Source: Kitasatospora paranensis (GTDB lineage: Bacteria > Actinomycetota > Actinomycetes > Streptomycetales > Streptomycetaceae). From it: a stretch of 64,000 nucleotides of DNA. The notes under the pieces were generated by a model that was not told the DNA's origin, searched no databases, and saw only the letters and a program-made list of their open reading frames with translations. The translations under genes and the position numbers were made by a program. Positions within the stretch are counted from its first letter, which is position 1, and each line of letters starts with the position of its first letter. This document shows positions 51,187 to 61,238 of this stretch, piece by piece. The DNA is taken from NCBI RefSeq assembly GCF_039544005.1, contig NZ_BAABKV010000001.1, positions 310,001 to 374,000 on the forward strand, in the 5' to 3' direction.

Positions 51187-51512
51187 GGTTCCTCCGAAGG
51201 AAGTAAGGACTGCACACGTCCGGCGGGACGGTCGGCCCGGGCCGGCCTCGCGGGGCACCGGGCGGGTTCTGCGACCTGTGCGCCTGCCCGGATGATCCGA
51301 CTCCACGCCGTAGGCCCGGCTGCCGTCGCCCGTGCGTTGCCCCCGCCTCGGCGCGAGCCGCAGCGGTCAGGGCCGCGCACATCGCTCCGCCAAGCATCCG
51401 GGCCGCCATCCGCCCCCGCGACATTTCCGCGCTGTCCGGGGCCGCCTTGGAGCCGAGAGGCCGGATCCCGGACTGCTGCCGACGGCCGGGCGGGGTGGTC
51501 GGCGGGCGGCGG
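51187..51512. other. Catalase promoter region and gap, no gene seen
   Basis: 326 bases upstream of the catalase gene and downstream of the STAS gene. No clear operator or hairpin identified. Confidence 0.4.
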
Positions 51513-51924
51513 TCAGCCGGTCCGGGTCCTGGGCACGACGGCAGGCGCGTCCTGGTCGATGTCGAAGAGCCGGTCGGTGCCGGTGATCCGAAGGACGCGG
51601 ACGACCGGGTGCGAGGGCCGGGCCAGGTGAACAATCGTGCCCTGGCGCACGGCCGCCATCCGGGCGCGCAGAAGAGTGTTCAGGCCCGAGGAGTCCATGA
51701 AGGTCACGGCGCTCAGGTCGACCATCAGCATCGGCGGCACCGGCAGGCTGGCAAGGGCCCGGTCGAGTGCGGTGCGCAGCCGGTTCGCGGTGTCCGGTTC
51801 CAGCTCGCCCTGGCACTCCAGAACGGGACCGGCGAGGCTGTCGCGGACGGTGACGGTGAAGAAGGGATCGGGCTCGGCTACGGCGATCGGGTGACTCCCT
51901 CGAATATCCCCGTGTGGTGGACAT
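51513..51924 (-). pseudogene. STAS-domain anti-sigma factor antagonist, possible N-terminal frameshift
   Basis: The STAS domain itself is complete: FFTVTVRDSLAGPVLECQGELEPDTANRLRTALDRALASLP, MLMVDLSAVTFMDSSGLNTLLRARMAAVRQGTIVHLARPSHPVVRVLRITGTDRLF. The loop MDSSG carries the phosphorylatable Ser. The only nearby start, ATG 51924-51922, is in another frame; removing one G in the run at 51910 region joins it (MSTTR then DIRGSHPIAVAEPD). Probably the working antagonist in the window and a candidate substrate for the SpoIIE-type phosphatase at 16817, an inference. Confidence 0.75.
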
Positions 51925-52485
51925 GACCACCGTACGGCAGGCAGGTGCCTCCGACGCGGGCGCCGGACGACGTTCGCCGGGCTGGGACGCCGTCAGCTCT
52001 CCGCGGCGACCGACCCGGAGGCTGAGCGGCCGGTCGTCTCCCGTCGGCCGAATCCGCAGGCTGGCGCGGCCCGGTGGCACCCCCGGGTGCTCGTCACAGC
52101 TGCGGTCGGCCGCCTGGATCCGGGCGGGGACCCGCGCCGGACAGCGGGATGGGCACGCGCGCCGCCTCGCGGTCCGGTCCGGCCACGTCTCGGGGCCTCA
52201 CCTCGAACCAGTCGGTTCGGCCACCTCCGAGTCGGCAGCGGAGATGGCAATCACGGGCACCGGCGGCGCGGCGGTCGTGCACGAGGACGCCGGGGTGCTC
52301 CGGACGTTCCCGAGGCGCTGGTGCGTGCCGGGTCGGAGCAGCCTGGTTCACCGTGCCCGACGACCTCTCGGTCCTCCTCGAATCGTCCGGCGAGAAGCCC
52401 CGGTGAGCAGCGCGGATCGGGCAGCCGCCTGCCGGATCGGGCGGACGCACGGGTTTGTCGGGTCCCCGGCGGACAGGCGCCCGCC
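51925..52485. other. Gap, no gene seen
   Basis: 561 bases between the STAS gene and the DUF6479 gene, which diverge; only shadow-like frames. Confidence 0.4.
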
Positions 52486-52692
52486 ATGGCACTCACCGAC
52501 CTCGCGCAGCAGATCCCGCTCGCCACCGGCGGAACCGGCGCCCACCTGTGGCTCATCGCCGTCGGTGCCGTCCTCGTCCTCGGGCTGCTTCTGGCGTTCG
52601 TGCTGGGCCAGCGCCGCAAGGACCGCGAACCACCGCCGGCCGACCTGGGCGACGCGGGTTCCGGTCCGCGCCGTCACGCGCGACCGCGCTGA
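52486..52692 (+). CDS. DUF6479-like single-pass membrane protein
   Basis: 68 residues: a short N-terminus, one membrane helix (GTGAHLWLIAVGAVLVLGLLLAFVLG) and a basic, Pro-rich tail (QRRKDREPPPADLGDAG). This layout matches DUF6479, small streptomycete membrane proteins of unknown role. ATG at 52486; GGACAGG upstream. Confidence 0.7.
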   Translation: MALTDLAQQIPLATGGTGAHLWLIAVGAVLVLGLLLAFVLGQRRKDREPPPADLGDAGSGPRRHARPR

Positions 52693-53056
52693 TCACGGCA
52701 GGCCGGCACGACCCCGGAACGGAAGCGGGCACAACGGGGCGGAAGGGACCGACATGAGCACGGAACCCCGGCACAGGATCGTGCCGGTACGGCGTGCCGG
52801 GGCCAGACCGAGGCAGCAGAGGGCGCGCCCCGGCCACGAGCGGCCCCTGACCGAACGCGGGCGAGGGGACGCCCAGCCCGGAGGCGTCCGGCCCCGCCGC
52901 GGCGATGTCGTCGTCCTGCACCTGCCCGGACCGCGGGCCCAGGTCACCCACGGCGCGGCGCAGCTGGAGCCGTCCTGGTCTGGCGCAGTGGCCTGCACAC
53001 TCTGCCGGTACGGGCAGGGTGGGACCGGAACCCTGCCGCTGAAGGAGGCGACACCG

Positions 53057-53593
53057 TTGGGCCATACCTGGGACACCCCAGAGCCCCACGACGACGACGG
53101 CGGCGGTGGCGGGCCGGGCCGGGACGAGACCCCGCAGGAACGGGCCGACCGGCGCTGGAACGAGGTGCTCCAGGAAGTCCGCGTCGCGCAGACCGGCGCC
53201 CAGATCCTCTTCGGCTTCCTCGTCAGCGTCGCCTTCACGCCCGTCTTCGCCCGCCTCGGCAGCTTCGACACGGACCTCTACGTCGTCACCGTCATACTCG
53301 GCGCCTGCGCCACCGGCACCCTCATCGCGCCGGTCTGCTTCCACCGCTTCCTGGCCGGCCACAACCTGAAGCCCGCTCTCGTCCGGACGGCCTCGCGCAT
53401 GGTCGGCGTCGGCCTGGCCCTGCTGGCGCTCACCATCGGCTGCGCGCTGCTGCTCCTGCTGCGGACGGCCACCGGCAACCCCACCCTCGCCTGGATCCTC
53501 AGCGCCGCCGTGATGGGCTGGTTCGCCACCTCGTGGCTGCTGCTCCCCCATCTCGTCCTGCGCCGCGCCGAGCGGAGCAGGACCGAGGGCTGA
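53057..53593 (+). CDS. DUF6328 family membrane protein
   Basis: 178 residues. ETPQERADRRWNEVLQEVRVAQTGAQILFGFLVSVAFTPVF is the family signature, followed by four membrane helices (VVTVILGACATGTLIAPV, MVGVGLALLALTIGCALLLLL, LAWILSAAVMGWFATSWLLLPHL). A TTG start at 53057 is preferred because GAAGGAGG lies eight bases upstream and the length fits the family. The same frame is open back to an ATG at 52754, whose extra 100 Arg/Gly-rich residues look unlike protein. Terminated by a hairpin overlapping the stop. Confidence 0.8.
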   Translation: MGHTWDTPEPHDDDGGGGGPGRDETPQERADRRWNEVLQEVRVAQTGAQILFGFLVSVAFTPVFARLGSFDTDLYVVTVILGACATGTLIAPVCFHRFLAGHNLKPALVRTASRMVGVGLALLALTIGCALLLLLRTATGNPTLAWILSAAVMGWFATSWLLLPHLVLRRAERSRTEG

Positions 53594-53618
53594 CCGGCCG
53601 CGGTTGTCGCGGCCGGTC
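53592..53618 (+). terminator. Hairpin overlapping the DUF6328 stop codon
   Basis: GACCGGCCGCG (53592-53602), loop GTTGT, CGCGGCCGGTC (53608-53618): perfect 11-bp stem beginning inside the TGA. Confidence 0.65.
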
Positions 53619-54141
53619 CCCTCGGTGATCGTGTCGCCGAGACCGTTGTGGCCGCCGCGGCACGGGTCACAGCGCTACCGGCGGGCGCCGTGGCCATCGC
53701 CTGGGATCCGATCCGGGGTAGAACCAGGCCGGTATCGCCGCCCGCCGCGAGAGCGGGCCCGAGCGCCGCCGGCACGCGTGGGACGCCGGCGGGCGTGGCG
53801 TCCAGGACGCCGGCGATCGGGTCGTGGAGGCCGCCCGCCGGCTGGCAGAGGCCCGAGTCGACGACCCCGGCACGTCGGCGCGGGCAGGGCCAGCAGCGGC
53901 AAAGGTGCCGGCGGACGGCGACGGCGAAGCCCGCATGTGCGTCCGGCCCCGCCGCGCACGGGCACCCGGTGGTGAGCCCACCTCCTCTGCCCGGCCCCTG
54001 CCAGGTCCTTCCACCTCCCGGATCAGCCCCCAGGCCGCTGCACCGACATCCCGGCCGACGCAGCGACCGGCACGCCCTTTGGACCGGCGCCCCGGGGTAG
54101 CCGTACGGGTGGGATCCATCGCCGCAGAAAGGGGACCCACC
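53619..54141. other. Gap, no gene seen
   Basis: 523 bases with shadow-like frames only. Confidence 0.35.
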
Positions 54142-54352
54142 GTGGAACTCACCGACTGGCTGCTGCGACCCGACGAACGCGGGAACCGGGCGACCGTCCT
54201 GGACCACCGACGGGCCGGCCGGGCGGCGTGGTCCGAGGGCAACCGGGTACGGCCGCTGGTCCACGGCGCCGCGTACTTCGCCGAACTGCTCGCCGCCGTG
54301 CGCGCCCAGCGCGCCGGGGACCTGCTGCTCTTCACCGACTGGCGCGGTCGCC
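54142..54352 (+). pseudogene. Phospholipase D family protein, N-terminal fragment
   Basis: From GTG 54142 (GGGGAC upstream) the frame reads ELTDWLLRPDERGNRATVLDHRR, AWSEGNRVRPLVHGAAYFAELLAAVRAQRAGDLLLFTDWRGRRL, the start of streptomycete PLD-type proteins. The two HxKxxxxD catalytic motifs that follow in intact proteins are absent because the DNA switches to the end of a gene on the other strand. Confidence 0.7.
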
Positions 54353-54615
54353 GCCTTCTGGGCCACCACGGCCGGGTGGTAGCGGAAGGTCGGGCAGGTG
54401 ACGTAGGTCATCAACGGGATCTGGGAGGTCGCCTGAGCGGCGGCCCCCAGCACCGCCCATGCGTAGGAGGCGTGTCCCTGGCTGTCGAGCCAGGGGAAGT
54501 AGTGGTCGGAGATGACGGAGAAGTCGTAGCCCACCCGCTCGGCGTGGACCACGTCCCGTACCAGCCGGCTCGGCCCGGTCTGTTCGGTCATCATCGTGTA
54601 GCCGAATTTCACCAT
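54353..54615 (-). pseudogene. F420-dependent LLM-class oxidoreductase, N-terminal fragment
   Basis: ATG 54615-54613: MVKFGYTMMTEQTGPSRLVRDVVHAERVGYDFSVISDHYFPWLDSQGHASYAWAVLGAAAQATSQIPLMTYVTCPTFRYHPAVVAQKAA is the first quarter of a luciferase-like (F420-dependent glucose-6-phosphate dehydrogenase-like) enzyme, normally over 300 residues. The remainder is missing; the sequence joins the PLD fragment directly. Confidence 0.78.
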
Positions 54616-55038
54616 GCCCGGCGCGTGCCCGGCCCCGGCGATTCGGAACGCGGGCCGGGCGGCGATTCCACCTGCGCAAGGAGCGCCGCCCCGACGCCTG
54701 CCGGCCCTGCCGCCGCTCATGGACCGCCGCGCACAGGCGTGCCGTCGTGGTGACGGGTCTGCTCGACTCCGGCCGCAGCGCGCCGCTGGAGGACCCGTTT
54801 TCAGCGCGCCCTCGCCGGCCGCCCCGTGCCCGCCAGCATCGGGGTCGGTACGGGGCTGCATTCCGGCCGCACCCATCGGGCTGAGGCTCCTCTGCAGGCG
54901 AGCCGAACGACGGGGCAGCACCTCCGCCCTCTCCGATCCCTCCGAAGCTGTTCTGAAGCTGCTGTGCCCCACCGGCGCGGACGAAGTCGTCGTCATCGGC
55001 CCGGCGTCCGGCTCCGCAACGGAACCGGGTCCGGCGGA
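54616..55038. other. Gap, no gene seen
   Basis: 423 bases upstream of the LLM fragment and downstream of the hemerythrin gene; shadow-like frames only. Confidence 0.35.
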
Positions 55039-55595
55039 TCATTCCCGGCCCCGGCCGGAGCGGTAGTCGCGGACCCGGTCGATGAGGCCGATCCCCGGGG
55101 CCAGCAGCCGGCGGGCGGTTGGCGAGGATGGCGCGTCGGGATGCGGCCTGGTCGGCGCCATCGCCTTCATCGCGCGGACCCGCTCCCCAACCTCGCCAGC
55201 TCCTCCGGCGTGGTGCCGGAAGCGAGCGCGGGGAACAGTCGCTGCTCCTCGTCCTGGATGTGCAGGTCGACCTCGCGGCTCAGCGTCCGCAGGAGCGGAT
55301 CGAAGTCCGCATCGGCCGGGGACCTGCCTTCGAGGCCCTTGAGCAGCCTCTCGACCTGGGCGTGGTCGGCGACCTCCTTGTCGGCCAGCCGGTCACCATC
55401 GAGGACGTGGGCGCGGACGGCCGGGTAGAGGTAGGCCTCCTCCGCGATCGAGTGCCGCACGAGCTCCACGCTGACCCGGTGGACGAGCTCCTGCAGCTCG
55501 GTGCGGGGCGCCACGGCGATCCGCGCGAAGAGCATCTGCACCTCCCGATGGTCCGCCTCGAGCTCCGCGATCACGTCTCCGCCGGGGGCGGCCAT
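55039..55595 (-). pseudogene. Hemerythrin HHE-domain protein, frameshifted
   Basis: About 186 residues after repair: GGDVIAELEADHREVQMLFARIA, VRHSIAEEAYLYPAVRAHV, VADHAQVERLLKGLE, REVDLHIQDEEQRLFPALASGTTPEELARLG, then with one base added in the C4 run at 55185-55188 ERVRAMKAMAPTRPHPDAP and LLAPGIGLIDRVRDYRSGRG. The His and Glu ligands of the diiron site are in place. This C-terminal tail (PTRPHPDAP then LLAPG) is typical of actinobacterial HHE proteins. ATG at 55595 has GGGAG eight bases upstream, preferred over GTG 55604. Confidence 0.85.
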
Positions 55596-55774
55596 GGTTT
55601 GCACTCCCGTCGCCGTGGTGACTGCTGCGGGCAGACGCCTGCCCCGGTCCGCCCCGGCTAAAAGCGCCGTTCAGGGGCGGGACAATTCGGCGATCCGGGT
55701 AGGCGCACCGCAGGCGGTGGCTCGGCCGCAGCGCGCCGCCGTCCGCAGCCGGCTCACCATCGACGGAGGGCACG

Positions 55775-56305
55775 ATGTCCCGACAGCAGATCGCCGAACC
55801 GTTGAACATCTATCTGAACGACCACCTCACCGGTGCCTTCGGCGGCGCCGCGCTGGCCCGCCGGATGGCGGGCAGCCAAGCGGACCCGTGGCGCGCCGCC
55901 GACATGGGCCGACTCGCCCGGGAGATCGCCGAGGACCGGGACGAATTGGTGCGGATCATGGGCCGGCTGGGCGTGCCCGTTCGGCACTACCGCACCTGGC
56001 TGGGTGTCGCCGGCGAGCGGATCGGCAGGCTCAAGCCGAACGGCACCCTGATTCGCCGGTCGCCGCTGAGCGATCTCGTCGAGCTGGAGGCCATGCGCAC
56101 CGGCGTCGAGGGCAAGGCAGCCCTGTGGCGGGCCCTGCGCAGCGTCGCCGAGGACGACCCGCGTCTGGACGCCGCCGCGCTCGATCGCCTGGCGGACCGG
56201 GCCCGGGCGCAGGCCGACCTCCTCAACGGCTGGCACCGGGAGACCAGCGCCGAGGTGCTGGCCGGGCATCCGGGCCGGCCGGCTGCTCGCAGCGTCCGGC
56301 GGTAG
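55775..56305 (+). CDS. Conserved helical protein of unknown function
   Basis: 176 residues, almost entirely helical: LNIYLNDHLTGAFGGAALARRMAGSQADPWRAADMGRLAREIAEDRDELVRIMGRLGVPVRHYRTWLGVAGERIGRLKPNGTLIRRSPLSDLVELEAMRTGVEGKAALWRALRSVAEDDPRL. The layout suggests a ferritin-like or HHE-like helical bundle, but no metal ligands are obvious. ATG at 55775 with GGAGGGCACG upstream. Divergent from the hemerythrin gene, sharing about 180 bases. No family name recognised. Confidence 0.78.
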   Translation: MSRQQIAEPLNIYLNDHLTGAFGGAALARRMAGSQADPWRAADMGRLAREIAEDRDELVRIMGRLGVPVRHYRTWLGVAGERIGRLKPNGTLIRRSPLSDLVELEAMRTGVEGKAALWRALRSVAEDDPRLDAAALDRLADRARAQADLLNGWHRETSAEVLAGHPGRPAARSVRR

Positions 56306-56432
56306 CTGCGAGGAAGCGGGCAGCCGACCCGCGCAGGACGCGGACGTCGTCGTTCGGCGTCACGGCCGGAACGCCCGTCCGGTCGGTCCCCTCCCGGGCC
56401 GGGCAGCCGGTGCGCATCGCGCGGCCGTCACC

Positions 56433-58576
56433 TCACCCGGCGTCGGCGAGGCTCTGCCGTGCGGCGTCGGCCACCGCCTCGGCGGTGAGGCCGAACTCGG
56501 TGTAGAGCCGCTGGTAGTCGGCGGAGGCACCGTAGTGGTCCAGGCTGACGATCCGGCCCCGCGGGCCGACCAGTTCCCGCCAGCCGAGCGCGACGCCGGC
56601 CTCGACGCTGACCCGCGCGGTGACAGCGGGCGGCAGGACCTCTTCTCGGTACGCGCCGGGCTGGGCGGCGAACCACTCCAGGCACGGCAGTGACACCACC
56701 CGGCTCGGCACTCCGTCGTCGGCCAGCAGTCGCTGCGCCGCCAGCGCGAGGTGCACCTCCGAGCCGGTCGCCAGCAGCAGCACCTGCGGCCGCTCGCCGT
56801 CGGCCGGATCGCGCAGGACGTAGCCACCGCGGGCAGCCCCCTCCGCCGGAGCGCAGCCGTCCGGGCCCCGGTCGAGGACGGCTACCTTCTGCCGGGTCAG
56901 GGCGAAGCCGGTCGGACGGTCGATGTGCTCCAGCACCGCGCGCCAGCAGGCGGCGGTCTCGTTGGCGTCGGCCGGCCGCACGACGTCGAGTCCGGGGATC
57001 GCGCGCAGCGCGGCGAGGTGCTCGACCGGCTGGTGAGTGGGGCCGTCCTCCCCGAGACCGATCGAGTCGTGCGTCCACACGTAGATCGTCGGGAGCCGCA
57101 TCAGCGCGGCCAGCCGGACGGCGGGCCGCATGTAATCGCTGAAGGTCAGGAAGGTGCCGCCGTAGGGACGGGTCAGGCTCTGCAGGGCGATCCCGTTGAG
57201 GATCGCGCCCATGGCGTGCTCCCGGATGCCGAAATGCAGGGTGCGGCCGTAGGGGCCGCCCTTCCATTCGGCGGTCTCGACGCCCTCCGGCAGGAAGGAG
57301 GCCTCACCGTCCATGGTGGTGTTGTTGCTGCCCGCCAGGTCGGCCGAGCCGCCCCACAGCTCGGGCAGGACGGGCGCGAGCGCCGTCAGGACCTTGCCGG
57401 AGGCGGCGCGGGTGGCCAGTCCTTCGGGATCGGCCGGGAAGGCGGGTATCCGGGTGTGCCAGCCGTCGGGCAGTCGCGGTTCCCGCAGCCGGTCCAGCAG
57501 TGCCGCCCGGTCCGGATGGGCACTGCGCCAGCGCTCGTAGCGCGGCGTCCACGTCTCGTGGAGTTCCCGGCCGCGCTCGCGGGCCTTGTGGGTGTGCGCG
57601 AGGACCTCTTCCTCGACCGTGAAGCTGCGCGCGGGGTCGAAACCGAGCAGTTCCTTGGTGGCGGCGACCTCGTCGTCCCCCAGTGCGGCTCCGTGGGCCT
57701 TTCCGGAGTTCTGCAGGTTGGGCGCGGGCCAGCCGATGACGGTGCGCAGCACGAGCAGCGAGGGCCGGGTGGTCTCGGCGCGGGCCGCCTCCAGGGCCGC
57801 GAGGACGGCGTCGACGTCCTCGACGTAACGGCCGGTGGCCGTCCAGTCGACGGTCTGGACGTGCCACCCGTAGGCGCGGTAGCGAGCGGCGACGTCCTCG
57901 CTGAAGGAGACGTCGGTGTCGTCCTCGATCGAGATGTGGTTCTGGTCGTAGACCATGATCAGGTTGCCGAGCCGCTGGTGCCCCGCGAGCGAGCTGGCCT
58001 CGGCGGTGACGCCCTCCATCAGGTCGCCGTCCGAGGCGAGCACGTACACGTGGTGGTCGAAGGGGCTTTCGCCGTCCGGGGCGTCCGGGTCGAGCAGTCC
58101 GCGTTCGCGGCGGGCGGCCATCGCCATGCCGACGGCGGCGCCGAGTCCCTGGCCGAGCGGCCCGGTGGTGATCTCCACCCCCGGGTGTGCCGGTACTCCG
58201 GGTGTCCCGGAGTGGCGGAACCCCAGGTCCGCAGGGCCTTCAGGTCGTCGAGTTCCAGCCCGTACCCGGTCAGGTAGAGCTGGACGTACAGCGTCAGGCT
58301 GGTGTGTCCACAGGACAGCACGAAGCGGTCGCGGCCGAGCCACTGGTCGTCCGCGGGGTCGTGACGCAGGACGTTCTGGAAGAGCAGGTGAGCGAGCGGG
58401 GCCAGGCTCATGGCCGTGCCGGGGTGGCCGTTGCCCGTGCGCTGCACGGCATCGGCCGCGAGAAGCCGGGCGGTGTCGACCGCACGGAGGTCCACCGCGC
58501 TCCAGCCGGCCCGCTCGGCGACGGGCTCGGCAAGGGACGGATGGCGGTCGGGCAACGGCGTGGTGCGCGGTGTCAT
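56433..58576 (-). pseudogene. tkt: Transketolase, frameshifted
   Basis: About 714 residues after repair. N-terminal TPP domain with GNGHPGTAMSLAPLAHLLF, SCGHTSLTLYVQLYL, GDLMEGVTAEASSLAGHQRL and YDQNHISIEDD; middle domain with [69 protein letters not shown]; complete C-terminal domain. After PGHPEYRHT the frame breaks around 58178-58186; one base restores PGVEITTGPLGQG. ATG 58576-58574 follows GGAGGAC. Moves two-carbon units in the pentose phosphate pathway, supporting NADPH supply under oxidative stress. No other pathway gene adjoins it, so it is likely an accessory copy. Confidence 0.92.
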
Positions 58577-58871
58577 GAGTGTCCTCCCATGGCGGTCGGG
58601 CGGGGCGGGTAACCACCCCGCGCCTGCCCGGGCTCGGCCCGGCCATGACCGCATCGGCCGGCGGATTCGACCGCACTTCCCGGTGCCGCCGCCTCCCCAC
58701 CACCGTTCCGGCTCGCACGACGGCGCCCGTCGGCTGCGCGGCCCTGCGCGGAATGCGCCGAGCATCCACACAGGTCGGGCGTGTGGAACCGGGCGGCGGC
58801 GGCAAGACGGCGCTCCGGAGGCCGGTCGCCGACGGCCGGTGCCCTGCGTATTCGCCGAGGAGGAGTCTTTC

Positions 58872-59162
58872 GTGACGGTCATATCTCGTCTTCCCGGACC
58901 GATCCACCACCGCTGGGACTGGCAGCTACGGGCCGCGTGCCGCGCCGCGGACGACCAGTTGTTCTTCCACCCGTCGGGCGAACGCGGCCAGGCCCACGAC
59001 AATCGGGAAGCCGCCGCCAAACGGATCTGTGCCCGGTGCCCCGTCCGCGCGCAGTGCCTCGAACACGCGCTGGCCGTCCGTGAGCCCTACGGCGTCTGGG
59101 GTGGCCTGGGCGAGGATGAGCGCATCGCCCTGCTCGGTCCCGTCCGCCACCGCCGTCGCTGA
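58872..59162 (+). CDS. WhiB-like iron-sulfur regulator
   Basis: 96 residues from GTG 58872 (GGAGGAGTC upstream). Four Cys at 23, 53, 56 and 62 (AACRAADD, CARCPVRAQC) ligate a 4Fe-4S cluster. The GVWGG turn at about 74-78 and the basic tail (VRHRRR) are typical. WhiB-like proteins respond to O2 or NO through the cluster and act on the primary sigma factor. This identifies the host as an actinobacterium. Confidence 0.94.
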   Translation: MTVISRLPGPIHHRWDWQLRAACRAADDQLFFHPSGERGQAHDNREAAAKRICARCPVRAQCLEHALAVREPYGVWGGLGEDERIALLGPVRHRRR

Positions 59163-59469
59163 GCCGACAACTCCCCCCGGGCAGCGGTGTCCGAGGGCAC
59201 CGGGACACCGGGGGCGCTGTCGGGCGCCCCGCCTTGCTCCCGGCCCAGGCCGACCAGCCCCGCGGTGAGGCGCTGTCGCAGGTCCGGGCGGTACAGACAG
59301 CAGCGCTTCGGTTCCTGACGGTACGGCCGGCAGGCTGGAAGGCGCAGGGGCGGCGGCGGGTCGGCACCCCGCCCGCAGTCCGGACCGGGGCATGTCCTCT
59401 CGCCGGCCCGCCGCCGACTCCGGCCGGGCCGACAGCGGGAGTGGGCCGAGGAGTGGCCGGAGGTGGGGG
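59163..59469. other. Gap between convergent genes
   Basis: No gene. A weak 7-bp stem at 59186-59209 (GGTGTCC/GGACACC) may be the terminator of the whiB-like gene. Confidence 0.35.
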
Positions 59470-60186
59470 TCAGTGCAGGACGCTGACCGCGCGGGCGATG
59501 ACGAGCAGCGAGGTGAGCAGGGCGGCGATGCTCTCGATGCTCATGAGGAGCTTGGCGCGGGTGGAGAGCGGCATGGTGTCGGTCGGGCTGAACGCGGTCG
59601 AGTTGGTGACCGAGACGTAGAGGTAGTCCGGCAGGGTGGGGACCCAGTCGGACGACCCGCTGGCCCCGTCGGAGACCTCCTGGACGGCGTCGTCGTTCTC
59701 GTCCTGGGAGAAGCGGAAGTCCGCGAGCGGGAGGTCGGCGCGCGGTGCCTGGGTACGGGTGACGGGGCCGCCGCGGTCGAGCTCCCAGTAGGCGAGCCCG
59801 AAGACGATGATGTTGGTGAGCCAGACCTGCAGGGCGGCGACGAGCAGTTGGCCGCCGTCCTTGACCTGGGACGAGACGAGCGCGTGGATGAGCACGCCGA
59901 GTGCGGTGAGGTTGCCGGCGCCGATCAGTGCCACGAGGGTGAGGGAGCCGGCGCGGGAGAGGCGGGTCTGGCGGGTCAGCCGCCGGGGGTTGACGGCGAT
60001 CAGCGGGACGAGCAGCAGCACCTCCAGCGTCGGCAGCAGGTAACGCGGGGCGACCAGGAGCCGTTCGGGCAGTGCCAGATAGAGCAGGATCGCGGCCAGC
60101 GTGGCCGCGACGGCGGGCAGCCGGGCCTCACCGCGTCGTTCGTGCCGCGGATGGCGGTGTCGCAACTCCTCGCGACCGCGCGTCAT
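59470..60186 (-). CDS. Multi-pass membrane protein, DUF1345-like
   Basis: 238 residues with about five membrane helices (ARLPAVAATLAAILLYLALP, YLLPTLEVLLLVPLIAV, AGSLTLVALIGAGNLTALGVLIHAL, ALQVWLTNIIVFGLAYWEL and the final pair). The C-terminal block DYLYVSVTNSTAFSPTDTMPLSTRAKLLMSIESIAALLTSLLVIARAV resembles the pore-like region of DUF1345 and two-helix potassium-channel proteins, without a TVGYG filter. ATG 60186-60184 follows GGGGAG. Function unknown. Confidence 0.72.
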   Translation of the reverse strand: MTRGREELRHRHPRHERRGEARLPAVAATLAAILLYLALPERLLVAPRYLLPTLEVLLLVPLIAVNPRRLTRQTRLSRAGSLTLVALIGAGNLTALGVLIHALVSSQVKDGGQLLVAALQVWLTNIIVFGLAYWELDRGGPVTRTQAPRADLPLADFRFSQDENDDAVQEVSDGASGSSDWVPTLPDYLYVSVTNSTAFSPTDTMPLSTRAKLLMSIESIAALLTSLLVIARAVSVLH

Positions 60187-60629
60187 GATCGTCTCCCCTG
60201 GCTTCGAAGCTTGCGCCACGGTGGGCGGCTCGCTCAGCGTTTGCACGCCGAGCGGCCGATCACACCCGGCGCGGCCCGAAACCTCCCTGCTGCACCGGGC
60301 GGATCACTCCCTGCCCGCCATGGATGGCGCAGCCCGCGCTGACGCCCCCGTGGGAGACCGCGTCGGGGCAGCAGCGGGGCGAAGACCGGACGCGGGGGAC
60401 ACGCACGCCGACCGGGTGTGGCCCGTCGGCATCCGGGCAACCGCGGGGGTGAGCCCGGCCGTGTTCCGACATCATCGGGGCACCGGGCCGAGGTGAGGAA
60501 CGCCGACGGTGGGCGGGCCCCCGTCCGGCCAGGGCTGACGAGCCCCGCGGCCGACGCCGTGGCCCCTGGGCGCGCCGTCGCCGGACCCGGCATGCGCACC
60601 GCCCACCCTTCCGTCAGGAGGAGAACACC
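60187..60629. other. Divergent promoter region, no gene seen
   Basis: 443 bases between the membrane protein and the PfpI-type gene; no recognisable operator. Confidence 0.4.
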
Positions 60630-61220
60630 ATGGCCGACCGCGCACAGCCCGGACCGAAGGTCCTGGCCATCGTGACCACCTACGGCGTCGAGCAGGACGA
60701 ACTGCTCGTGCCCCACACACACCTGAGCGGCTCCGGCGCGCAGGTCGACATCGCGGCACCCTCGCCGGAGACGATCCGGACCCTCGTCGGGGACAGGGAT
60801 CCGGGGAAGGAGGTCCGACCCACCACAACCCTGGCCGAGGTGGATCCGGCCGACTACGACCTGCTTCTCGTCCCTGGCGGGACCCTGAACGCCGACTCGT
60901 TGCGGCTGGACGGCGACGCGCTCGACATCGTCCGCGCGTTCACGTCCTCGGGCCGTCCCGTCGCCGCCATCTGCCACGGCCCCTGGGCCCTCGTGGAGGC
61001 CGACGTGGTCAAGGGCAAGACCCTCACCTCGTACGCGTCATTGCGCACCGATATCGGCAACGCCGGCGGGATCTGGGTGGACGAGTCCGTCGTCACGGAC
61101 GACACGAACGGCTGGACGCTGATCACCGCCCGCACCCCGGACGACCTCGGGGACTTCCTGCACGAGATCGACGCCGCCCTGCAGGGTGCGACCGCCGGGC
61201 GGGCGGCGGGACACCGCTGA
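60630..61220 (+). CDS. DJ-1/PfpI-family protein
   Basis: 196 residues. PKVLAIVTTYGVEQDELLVPHTHLSGSGAQVDIAAP, DYDLLLVPGGTLNADSLR and the nucleophile elbow AAICHGPWALVEA with the reactive Cys before His are diagnostic. An acidic residue early in the chain (about Glu21) would pair with the Cys. Members act as glyoxalases, chaperones or deglycase-like enzymes in stress; the precise activity cannot be told. ATG 60630 follows AGGAGG. Eighteen bases before the next gene, likely co-transcribed. Confidence 0.92.
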   Translation: MADRAQPGPKVLAIVTTYGVEQDELLVPHTHLSGSGAQVDIAAPSPETIRTLVGDRDPGKEVRPTTTLAEVDPADYDLLLVPGGTLNADSLRLDGDALDIVRAFTSSGRPVAAICHGPWALVEADVVKGKTLTSYASLRTDIGNAGGIWVDESVVTDDTNGWTLITARTPDDLGDFLHEIDAALQGATAGRAAGHR

Positions 61221-61238
61221 GCTTCGGAGGGTCGCACG

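Noticed and set aside
52754..53056. N-terminal extension of the DUF6328 protein from ATG 52754
   Set aside because: The extra residues are Arg/Gly-rich without homology, and a strong ribosome site directly precedes the TTG at 53057. Not fully excluded.
59186..59209. GGTGTCC/GGACACC stem as a terminator
   Set aside because: Only seven base pairs in very GC-rich DNA with no T run; could occur by chance.
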